A stretch of DNA of 64,000 bases. Origin: JADLHS01 sp044225555. Lineage in GTDB: Bacteria > Verrucomicrobiota > Verrucomicrobiia > Limisphaerales > JADLHS01. The translations under genes were made by a program, and so were the position numbers. Within the stretch, counting starts at the first letter, position 1. The number at the start of each line of letters is the position of its first letter. The notes below the pieces were generated by a model that ran no database searches, was not told where the DNA came from, and saw only the letters and a list, made by a program, of their open reading frames with translations. This document shows positions 7,992-16,032 of the stretch, in pieces. The stretch is from positions 62,001-126,000 of the forward strand of contig JBGAIM010000008.1 of the NCBI GenBank assembly GCA_044225555.1. The letters run 5' to 3'.

Positions 7992-9959
7992 ATGAAGCGC
8001 CCCTTTCTGCTGCTCGCGACGCTTGCCAGCGCCTGGCCGTTGCTGGCCGCCGATGCGCCCGCGCGCGGGGACCAAATGGTCACCGACTATCTTCGCAACA
8101 AGACCGCACGGCTTTCCGAGCGTTGCCTGGCGGATATCCGTACGGTGGATGACTGGAAGGCAAACCGCGACGATTATCGCCGTCAGTTGCAGGAGATGCT
8201 GGGACTCTGGCCTTGGCCTGACCGGACGGATTTGAAGCCGGTGGTCACCGGTAGGCTGGAAGAGGCCGAGTTCACGGTGGAGAAATTACAGTTCCAGGCG
8301 CTGCCGGGACTTTATTGCACGGCGAATCTGTATTTGCCCAAGTACGTTCCCACCCCAGCGCCGGCCATCCTCTACGAGTGCGGCCATTTTCGTTCGGTGA
8401 CCAATGGAGTCAGCTACGGCAACAAGGCGGTGTATCAAGTGGACGGCGCGTGGTTCGCGCGTAATGGCTACGTCTGCCTTGTGCTGGACACGTTGTTGGC
8501 GGGGGAGATTCAGGGCGTTCACACCGGTACGCGCGATCGTGGTCTGTGGTGGTGGAATTCTCGTGGCTACACGCCGGCGGGCGTGGAGGCGTGGTTCGGC
8601 ATCCGGGCGCTGGATTATCTCTCCACGCGACCAGAGGTGGACACGAATCGCTTTGGAATCACCGGTCATTCGGGCGGCGGCGCTTACAGTTGGACCGTCA
8701 CGGCCCTCGACGACCGCATCAAAGTCGCCGCGCCGTTGGCGGGGATGGCGGATGCGACCAGTCACATCGGCGATGGCGTGATTGACAGCCATTGTGACTG
8801 CAATTTCTTCATCAACATTTATCGCTGGGATTTTCCGCAACTGGCCGCGCTGGCTGCACCGCGCCCGTTGTTGATCGGCGGCACCGACAGCGACCGGCTG
8901 TTTAATCTGGAAAATACCGTGCGCATTCACGAAAAAGTCCGCCGCATCTACAAACTCTACAACGCGACGAACAAACTGGGTCTCGCGATCGCGCCCGGCC
9001 CCCACGACGAAGTGCCGGAGTTGCGGTTGGCGGTGTTGCGCTGGTTCAACCGTTACCTTAAAGGCGTCGAAAAGGACGCTGAAAATCCCATCGTAATGGA
9101 TTCCAAAAAGTACTTCACACCGGAGCAGCTTCGGGTGTTCAACGTTCTGCCCGCTGATGCCATTAACACGAACATCGCCGAAACCTTTGTCCCGTTACCG
9201 AAGCCTGAAACCAAATCCAGCGCGGAACTTTGCGCTGTGTTGCGCGAAAAGGTCTTTGCGGGCTGGCCGGCCGAGGATTTGCCTCTCGAGCCGAAACAAA
9301 CTCTGTCGGTCGAACGTGACGGCTTGCGACTCAGCGCTTGGGATTTCAACAGCCAGCCCGATGTTACTCTCCGGATTTACCTGGTGGAAGACATGGCGAT
9401 GAAAGGAACGAATGGAGTACAGCTTCGGGTGCTGGGCGAAGACTCCGGTCCGATGTGGTTGCACGATTTGCGTGCCGGCTTTGGCGTGCCGCTGGCGGAG
9501 GAACCAGGCGACACGAGCCGGATTGCCAACCTCGTTTCGCCGCTGGTCAGCTTGAAAGCCCAGTTGAAAACTTCCGGTGCCGCGCTCGCCTGGTTTGCTC
9601 CGCGCGGCGTGGGTTTGACTGCGTTCTCGGGCGACGAGAAGGCGCGCACGAAAATCCGCCGCCGCTTCATGTTGCTGGGGCAGACGCTCGACGGGATGCG
9701 CGTTTGGGACATCCGCCGCGCTGTGCAGATGATTCATTTTGTCCGGGAAGCGGACGTGGCCCGGGTGAAAGTGCAGGCCAGTGGTGACATGGCGGTGAAT
9801 TCCGCCTACGCTGCGCTCTTTGAACCCGGCATTCGGCAAATGGAATTGCAGGGTCTGCCGGAATCACAGGCTGCGGGGCCGGATTACTTGGGCGTAATGC
9901 GCGTGACTGATTTGGGGCAGTTGCTGCGGCAATTGGATGCCCATGTGGAAATTCATTGA
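7992..9959 (+). CDS. Secreted alpha/beta hydrolase (acetyl-xylan esterase-like / prolyl oligopeptidase-like)
   Basis: The product has 655 residues. A signal peptide (MKRPFLLLATLASAWPLLAADA) precedes an alpha/beta-hydrolase domain. The nucleophile elbow GITGHSGGGAYSW places the serine near residue 227. Candidate acid and histidine residues lie in RPLLIGGTDSDRLF and APGPHDEVPELR. A second domain from about residue 430 to the end is unassigned. Related proteins in this phylum act on acetylated or esterified plant polysaccharides, but the substrate here is not shown. The frame opens earlier, at 7515, but only the ATG at 7992 gives a signal peptide and avoids the tRNA. Confidence 0.82.
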   Translation: MKRPFLLLATLASAWPLLAADAPARGDQMVTDYLRNKTARLSERCLADIRTVDDWKANRDDYRRQLQEMLGLWPWPDRTDLKPVVTGRLEEAEFTVEKLQFQALPGLYCTANLYLPKYVPTPAPAILYECGHFRSVTNGVSYGNKAVYQVDGAWFARNGYVCLVLDTLLAGEIQGVHTGTRDRGLWWWNSRGYTPAGVEAWFGIRALDYLSTRPEVDTNRFGITGHSGGGAYSWTVTALDDRIKVAAPLAGMADATSHIGDGVIDSHCDCNFFINIYRWDFPQLAALAAPRPLLIGGTDSDRLFNLENTVRIHEKVRRIYKLYNATNKLGLAIAPGPHDEVPELRLAVLRWFNRYLKGVEKDAENPIVMDSKKYFTPEQLRVFNVLPADAINTNIAETFVPLPKPETKSSAELCAVLREKVFAGWPAEDLPLEPKQTLSVERDGLRLSAWDFNSQPDVTLRIYLVEDMAMKGTNGVQLRVLGEDSGPMWLHDLRAGFGVPLAEEPGDTSRIANLVSPLVSLKAQLKTSGAALAWFAPRGVGLTAFSGDEKARTKIRRRFMLLGQTLDGMRVWDIRRAVQMIHFVREADVARVKVQASGDMAVNSAYAALFEPGIRQMELQGLPESQAAGPDYLGVMRVTDLGQLLRQLDAHVEIH

Positions 9960-10234
9960 GGTTGTCACTTGCACGCGCTCCGCATGGACAGTTTTGCGTA
10001 GCGACGTGTTGGCTCCACTTTTTCTCCGGGAGGGAATGAGCCTTGGCGGCACAGGAGTTGCGCGTTTTTGATTAAGCGGAGGCCGTTTCCTGACGATTTA
10101 CCGGGGAATGTTGGGCCTCAGGGTCAGGGAGAATGGGAACGTTGACCCGGCGGCGAACAGAAATGTGTGGTTCGAGCCGATTTTGAGTAAAGCGAGGTTT
10201 TTGATGGCTTTGGCGTGTCCAAGCAGGTTGCGCC

Positions 10235-12874
10235 ATGAGCGTGAGGTTGCCTATAGATAAAAAAATAGCAGGCGGTTTAACGCTGGCGCTGGCATTGTTC
10301 AGCGTCACCGTCGTTTTATCCCTTCGATGCCTTCCTGACAATGGCGCCAGCGCAGCGGCCGGGCTTATTCTCGCGGGAGCTGGCCTCACGCTTGCCACTC
10401 TCGGTTGGGTTTTGACGGTCATGCTTCGAGCGTTGAAGGACGGCAGGCGCGCCCGGGAACTAAGCACCCAGGCGGAGTCACGACTTCGCCGGGTCTGGGA
10501 TGGCGCCCAGGTGGCGATGCGCATCACGGATTCCAGCGGGCGACTGGTGATGGTCAACGACGCCTATTGCCGGTTCGTCGGCAAAGCCCGGGCTGAACTC
10601 GAGGGCGCGCTATTGACCACCCTTTACGCCGAAGAATTACGCGAACGGGTGGCTGCAGATTTCGCCAGCATATTTCAGCGGCACCAGAATGTTCCCCAGC
10701 GCAAGGTCGCCGTCACCCTGTGGAACGGCATCCGTCGTGACACGGAGATTTCGGATGCGTTCCTCGAGTTTCCCGGTGAGCCGACCTTGTTGCTCTCGGT
10801 CGTCACCGACACGAGCGCGCGGGAACACGCGGAGCGCAGCGCGGCAATCTACGCCCAGACGGCCCGGGAGTTGAGCGGCGCGGCGTCACGCCGGGAGGCT
10901 GGTGAAATCATCGTGGCCGCCGCCCGAAAGTTGATCGGTTGGGATGCCTGCTTCCTGCATTTGTACGATGCCGCGCGAAAACAGGTTGAACGCACCCTTT
11001 CACGCGACACCATCAATGGCCAGATCGTCGAGGCTGCGTTTGGGCCGGAAGATTTCCAGCCTTCGCCGATGTTTTTGAAAGTGATGCAGGAAGGCAGTCA
11101 GTTCATCCTGCGGGCGAACGAAGGCGGAACTGCTGGGGAATTGCAGACTTTTGGCGACGAGGAGCGCCGTTCGCTGTCACTCATGTTCGTCCCGGTGCGC
11201 GACACGGGCCGGGCGATCGGTGTGTTTTCCATCCAAAGCTACACGGTGCAGGCGTACGCTGCGGCGGACCTCGAATCCCTGCAGACTCTGGCGGATCACT
11301 GTGCCGGGGCGTTGCAACGCATTCGCGTGGAGGAAAAGCTCCACCAGCGCGAGCGTCGGTTCCGATTGCTCATTGAGAACGCGTCGGATGTCATCACGGT
11401 GATCGCGGCGGACGCCGTCATTCGCTATCAGAGTCCTTCGGTTGAGCGGCTGCTGGGTTATCTGCCGGAAGAGATGCTGGGTCGAAACGCGCTCGAATTC
11501 GTCCACCCCGAGGACCTGCCGCAAGTCACCGCGGCCATCAAGCAGGTCATCGAAGACGCCAGCGCCATTGCCAAGGTCGAATATCGCTTCCGCCACCGCG
11601 ACGGGCTTTGGCGTACGTTGCAGTCGGTCGGTCGCAATTGCACGGAGGACACGGAGGAAGGATTCATCATCGTTAATTCTCGGGATGTGACGGAGAGCAA
11701 GGTGCTCGAGGAACAACTGCGCCAGGCGCAGAAGATGGAAGCGATTGGCCGGCTGGCCGGCGGCGTGGCCCATGATTTCAACAACATGCTGGCGGTCATT
11801 CAAATGCAGGCAGGTTTGCTGAAGGCGGATGGCGAGTTGACGGCCCTGCAATCCGAGATGGCGGGAGAAATCGAGAAAGCCGCCTTGCGCGCCGCCGATC
11901 TCACCCGGCAGTTGTTGCTCTTCAGCCGCCGACAAACCTTGCAACCCCGCGATTTGGACCTCAACGAATTGGTTCGGAACATCACCAAGATGCTCCAGCG
12001 CATCCTGGGCGAGCACATCCGCATTCAAATCAGTTTTGCCCCCGGGGAACTGTTGATCCATGCCGATCCGGGCATGATGGATCAGGTCCTCCTGAACCTC
12101 GCGGTCAATTCGCGGGACGCCATGCCGGACGGTGGGCAGCTCACCATTGAAACGGTGGCCGTCAACCTTGATGAAGCCGCGGCCGCACAATATCCCGGCG
12201 GCCGTCCCGGATCGTTCGTCTGTCTGAGCGTTACCGACACCGGTTGTGGCATTGCGCCGGACATCCAGCCGCGCATTTTTGAACCCTTCTTCACCACCAA
12301 GGACGTTGGCAAAGGGACTGGCCTGGGCCTGGCAACGGTCTTCGGCGTGGTGCAACAGCACGGCGGGTGGATTGCGGTGACGAGTGACCTTGGGAGCGGC
12401 GCCACCTTCCGGATCTTCATCCCGCGCCTGACCGTTTCCGCCGCGGTAGCCGCCGCGCCTTCCATCATGGGAAAGCTGCGCGGTGGTACCGAAACCATCC
12501 TGGTGGCGGAAGACGAACCGGCGTTGCGCGCGCTCGTGCGGAGTGTGCTGACCCGGCTCGGCTATCGTGTTTTGGAAGCGCCCACGGGCGTTCGTGCCCT
12601 GGAGGTGTGGCAACAGAATCGCGATGATATCCAGTTGCTGGTCACCGATATGGTCATGCCCGACGGCATGTCCGGACGCGAACTGGCGGATCGACTGCTC
12701 GCCGCGAATCCCAGCCTAAAAGTCATCTTTACCTCCGGCTACAGTCCCGAGATTGCCGGCAAGAACTCTCATTTGCGCGAAGGCGTGAATTTTCTCGCAA
12801 AGCCCTTCGCTCCTCCGAAGCTGGCTGAGGTCGTCCGCGCTCAATTGGACCGCGTGGCGGTGCTGCAATCGTAG
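10235..12874 (+). CDS. Hybrid sensor histidine kinase with PAS, GAF, PAS and receiver domains
   Basis: This 879-residue signalling protein is probably in the inner membrane. Two hydrophobic segments (about 10-32 and 40-62) are followed by a PAS domain (about 85-195), a GAF domain (about 205-360) and a second PAS domain (about 375-490, RLLIENASDVITVI). The HisKA domain has the phospho-accepting histidine in GGVAHDFNNML (residue 513). The HATPase domain has the N box (NLAVNSRDAMP) and the G boxes (DTGCGIAP, GKGTGLGLATV). A C-terminal receiver has its aspartate in LLVTDMVMP (residue 805). No dedicated response regulator or output gene is adjacent, so the signal and target are unknown. Confidence 0.93.
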   Translation: MSVRLPIDKKIAGGLTLALALFSVTVVLSLRCLPDNGASAAAGLILAGAGLTLATLGWVLTVMLRALKDGRRARELSTQAESRLRRVWDGAQVAMRITDSSGRLVMVNDAYCRFVGKARAELEGALLTTLYAEELRERVAADFASIFQRHQNVPQRKVAVTLWNGIRRDTEISDAFLEFPGEPTLLLSVVTDTSAREHAERSAAIYAQTARELSGAASRREAGEIIVAAARKLIGWDACFLHLYDAARKQVERTLSRDTINGQIVEAAFGPEDFQPSPMFLKVMQEGSQFILRANEGGTAGELQTFGDEERRSLSLMFVPVRDTGRAIGVFSIQSYTVQAYAAADLESLQTLADHCAGALQRIRVEEKLHQRERRFRLLIENASDVITVIAADAVIRYQSPSVERLLGYLPEEMLGRNALEFVHPEDLPQVTAAIKQVIEDASAIAKVEYRFRHRDGLWRTLQSVGRNCTEDTEEGFIIVNSRDVTESKVLEEQLRQAQKMEAIGRLAGGVAHDFNNMLAVIQMQAGLLKADGELTALQSEMAGEIEKAALRAADLTRQLLLFSRRQTLQPRDLDLNELVRNITKMLQRILGEHIRIQISFAPGELLIHADPGMMDQVLLNLAVNSRDAMPDGGQLTIETVAVNLDEAAAAQYPGGRPGSFVCLSVTDTGCGIAPDIQPRIFEPFFTTKDVGKGTGLGLATVFGVVQQHGGWIAVTSDLGSGATFRIFIPRLTVSAAVAAAPSIMGKLRGGTETILVAEDEPALRALVRSVLTRLGYRVLEAPTGVRALEVWQQNRDDIQLLVTDMVMPDGMSGRELADRLLAANPSLKVIFTSGYSPEIAGKNSHLREGVNFLAKPFAPPKLAEVVRAQLDRVAVLQS

Positions 12875-12937
12875 TTCACAATTTCCCCGCCCGTGTGCGA
12901 TTTGACGATGCGTCACCGCGCCTCTAATCTCCGTGTT

Positions 12938-14992
12938 GTGTTCGAACTCGTTTCCGATTACGCGCCCGCTGGGGATCAGCCGCAAGCAATTGCGAAACTG
13001 ACCGAGGGCGTGCTCGCGGGCGCAAAACATCAGGTGCTGCTCGGCGTCACGGGTTCGGGCAAGACGTTCACGATTGCCAATGTCATCAAGAACGTGAACA
13101 AACCCACGCTGGTCATCTCGCATAACAAGACGCTGGCCGCGCAGCTTTACGCCGAATTCAAAAGCTTCTTCCCCCGCAACGCCGTCGAATACTTTGTCAG
13201 CTACTTCGATTTCTACCAGCCCGAGGCCTACATCCCGCGCACCGACACGTTTATCGAGAAGGACTCAAGCGTGAACAAGGAAATCGAGCGGATGCGGCTT
13301 TCGACGATGAGTTCGCTGTTCGCGCGGCGCGATGTCATCGTGGTGGCCAGCGTCTCGTGCATCTATGGCACGGGCAGCAAGGAAGACTACGAGAAGATGG
13401 TGATTGCGCTGCATGTCGGGCAATCCCTTTCCCGGGAGCAACTGCTCTCTCGCCTGGTGGACCTGCAATACACGCGCAACGACATTACCTTCGAGCGCGG
13501 GCAATTCCGCGTGCGAGGCGATACCGTGGAGGTCTGTCCAGCAGGCCGTGAAGATGCACTGCGCATCGAATTCTTTGGCGATGAAATCGAGCGACTGACT
13601 GTATTTGAGCCTTTGACTGGCGACAAAACGGAGGCACCTGCGAACACGATGATTTTTCCAGCCACACAGTTCGTGACGACGAATGAGAAAATGAAGCGGG
13701 CCATCCTGAACATCCGGGAGGAATTGGGCAATCGCATCGCGGAGTTTGAGAAGACGGGCAAGCTGCTGGAAGCCCAACGCATCAAGATGCGCACCGAGTA
13801 CGACCTGGAGATGATGGAAGAAATGGGTTTCTGCTCGGGCATTGAGAATTACTCGCGGCACATCGCCGGACGCCCGCCCGGCTCGCGACCGGCCACGGTG
13901 ATTGATTTCTTTCCCGAGGACTTCCTCCTGGTATTGGACGAGTCCCATGTGAGTGTGCCGCAGATCGGCGGGATGTATGAAGGCGACCGTTCGCGCAAGA
14001 CGGTATTGGTCGAACACGGCTTCCGCCTGCCCAGCGCGCTGGACAATCGGCCGCTGAACTTCACGGAGTTTTCGGCGCTGCAAAAGCAGACCATTTACGT
14101 GAGCGCCACGCCGGCGCCGCGCGAAATTCAATGGGCGGGCGGCAAGGTCGTGGAACTCGTCGTGCGTCCGACCGGGCTCATTGATCCCAAAGTCACTCTC
14201 AAGCCGCTCAAGGGTCAGATTGATGACCTCATCGAGGAATGCCGCAAACGGGTGGACACGAAAGAGCGCGTGCTGGTGACAACGCTGACCAAGCGCACGG
14301 CGGAGGAGCTCACGGATTATCTACGCGACATCGGCGTGAACGTGCGCTATCTGCACAGCGAAATTGATGCGATTGAGCGCGTCGAGATTTTGCGCGCGCT
14401 GCGCAAAGGCGAGTTTGACGTGCTCGTCGGCATCAACTTGTTGCGCGAGGGGCTCGATCTGCCGGAGGTTTCGCTGGTGGCCATTCTCGATGCGGACAAG
14501 GAAGGTTTTCTTCGCAGCGAAACGAGTTTGATTCAAACCGCCGGACGCGCCGCGCGTCATCTCAACGGCGAAGTCATCCTCTACGCTGATGCGATGACCG
14601 ACAGCATCAAGAAGTTTCTCGCCGTCACGGAATATCGCCGCAAACGCCAGCTCGCCTACAATGCCGAGCACAAAATCACCCCGCGCAGCGTCAGTCGGGC
14701 GGTGGAGGACAGCTTGGCCGTTTACGAATCAACCCGGAAGGAAGCGTCGTCCGTGCTTAAAGACGCCGGCATGGACGTGGACTTGACCGAAACGATAAAC
14801 GAGCTTGAATCCGAAATGCTCACCGCGGCGAATAACCTGGAGTTTGAGAAAGCAGCCCTACTGCGCGATCAAATCAAGGAACTCAAACGGGCGATTGATG
14901 GTTCGCAACCAACCACGGAAGCCAAGGCGAAGCCGGTGACCTATCGCAAAGGTTCGCGGAGCCAGCGAGGCCGTGGAAAGCAACCGTTTTGA
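12938..14992 (+). CDS. uvrB: Excinuclease ABC subunit B
   Basis: UvrB is the damage-verification helicase of nucleotide excision repair, working with UvrA and UvrC. Visible features are the Walker A motif GVTGSGKTF and the damage-binding beta-hairpin region beginning YFVSYFDFYQPEAYIPRTDT. Helicase motifs follow (VLDESHV, YVSATPAPREI, GINLLREGLDLPEVS, QTAGRAARH). A C-terminal UVR motif (LESEMLTAANNLEFEKAALL) contacts UvrC. I place the start at GTG 12938, giving the usual N-terminus FELVSDYAPAGDQP. In-frame starts at 12908 (ATG) and 12893 (GTG) are possible. The stop overlaps the start of the next gene. Confidence 0.96.
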   Translation: MFELVSDYAPAGDQPQAIAKLTEGVLAGAKHQVLLGVTGSGKTFTIANVIKNVNKPTLVISHNKTLAAQLYAEFKSFFPRNAVEYFVSYFDFYQPEAYIPRTDTFIEKDSSVNKEIERMRLSTMSSLFARRDVIVVASVSCIYGTGSKEDYEKMVIALHVGQSLSREQLLSRLVDLQYTRNDITFERGQFRVRGDTVEVCPAGREDALRIEFFGDEIERLTVFEPLTGDKTEAPANTMIFPATQFVTTNEKMKRAILNIREELGNRIAEFEKTGKLLEAQRIKMRTEYDLEMMEEMGFCSGIENYSRHIAGRPPGSRPATVIDFFPEDFLLVLDESHVSVPQIGGMYEGDRSRKTVLVEHGFRLPSALDNRPLNFTEFSALQKQTIYVSATPAPREIQWAGGKVVELVVRPTGLIDPKVTLKPLKGQIDDLIEECRKRVDTKERVLVTTLTKRTAEELTDYLRDIGVNVRYLHSEIDAIERVEILRALRKGEFDVLVGINLLREGLDLPEVSLVAILDADKEGFLRSETSLIQTAGRAARHLNGEVILYADAMTDSIKKFLAVTEYRRKRQLAYNAEHKITPRSVSRAVEDSLAVYESTRKEASSVLKDAGMDVDLTETINELESEMLTAANNLEFEKAALLRDQIKELKRAIDGSQPTTEAKAKPVTYRKGSRSQRGRGKQPF

Positions 14993-15981
14993 AACTGGCG
15001 ACAAACATCGCGACGGGGAAAGCGGGCGCAAGGAGGCTATCAATCTGGGGACTGGTCGAAGTCGCAGGCATCTTGCTTTGCCTGGCAACGATTACTGGTT
15101 TCCTCGCCCGGCTGTGGTGGCTTTTCGAACTGACCTCCCACTTCCGCCTTCACTTGGCCATTGGTCTCGCCGCGATTGCTGCGTTTTGGGTTATGAAGCG
15201 CCGATGGCGCCAGGTGGCGATATGTTTCGCCTTCGCGACGGTGAATGCAGTTTTGGTTCTCGCGCTGTTGTGGCCGATCGCAGGCGAACCACCTCGGTCA
15301 GGCGGGCGGTTGCGGCTGGTGTCCACCAACGTTCACACCGAAAACGAACGTAGCGACCTCCTATTGCAGTTTCTGCGTGGCGCAGACGCGGACGTTGTCC
15401 TGTTGATGGAGGTCAATGACCGCTGGATGACCGCGTTGTCGCCGCTGCACACCAATTATCCGCATCGGATTGCCGAGGTGCGCGAAGACAATTTCGGCAT
15501 CGCTTTGTTCAGCCGGATGCCACTGAAGAACGCCAGCGTGGTTGAAATCGGCAACGCGGGAGTGCCTTCAGTGATTGCCGACGTAACCGTGAACGAACAA
15601 ACCATTCATCTGGTCGGCACGCATCCACTACCTCCCGGCTCGGCCGAAAACGCCCGCCTGCGAAATGAACAATTGACGGAGATTGCCAACCATGTCCGTG
15701 ATCAACAGACGCCCGTCATCGTCCTTGGCGATTTGAATGTGACACCGTGGAGCCCTTATTTCACCGACCTTCTCAGGGACGGCCGCTTAAAGGATACCGC
15801 TCAAGGACGGGGCTTGTTCGGTTCATGGCCGGCTTGGCTGCCACTCTTACGCATTCCTCTCGACCATTGTCTTGTCTCGCCGTCCCTCCACGTTGCCGAC
15901 CAGCATCTTGGCCCTCAGATGCATAGTGACCATCTGCCGGTGGTAATTGACTTGGTGATAACAGGAGGCCATGTCGAGTGA
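14989..15981 (+). CDS. Endonuclease/exonuclease/phosphatase (EEP) family protein, membrane-anchored
   Basis: The product has 330 residues and starts at a TTG overlapping the uvrB stop. Three hydrophobic segments (about 20-100) precede an EEP catalytic domain: STNVHTENERSD, then VVLLMEVNDRW (metal-binding glutamate), VGTHPLPP, VIVLGDLNVTPWS (GDLN) and the terminal SDHLPVVID (catalytic aspartate-histidine). Members of this group with N-terminal helices and an external catalytic domain are common and mostly uncharacterised; phospholipid or nucleic-acid phosphodiesters are the usual substrates. Its coupling to uvrB is close, but no repair role is shown. Confidence 0.85.
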   Translation: MKLATNIATGKAGARRLSIWGLVEVAGILLCLATITGFLARLWWLFELTSHFRLHLAIGLAAIAAFWVMKRRWRQVAICFAFATVNAVLVLALLWPIAGEPPRSGGRLRLVSTNVHTENERSDLLLQFLRGADADVVLLMEVNDRWMTALSPLHTNYPHRIAEVREDNFGIALFSRMPLKNASVVEIGNAGVPSVIADVTVNEQTIHLVGTHPLPPGSAENARLRNEQLTEIANHVRDQQTPVIVLGDLNVTPWSPYFTDLLRDGRLKDTAQGRGLFGSWPAWLPLLRIPLDHCLVSPSLHVADQHLGPQMHSDHLPVVIDLVITGGHVE

Positions 15982-16032
15982 CCACAGTCCTGATGATAAA
16001 CCGGAGGTTTTCAGAAAACTGCCCGGCTGCGA

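Noticed and set aside
9960..10234. Gap before the histidine kinase, examined for small genes or RNA
   Set aside because: No supported open frame, tRNA-like fold or clear promoter was found.
11177..12613. Minus-strand open frame of 478 codons opposite the histidine kinase
   Set aside because: Shadow composition and no recognisable domain; the plus strand encodes clear kinase motifs throughout.
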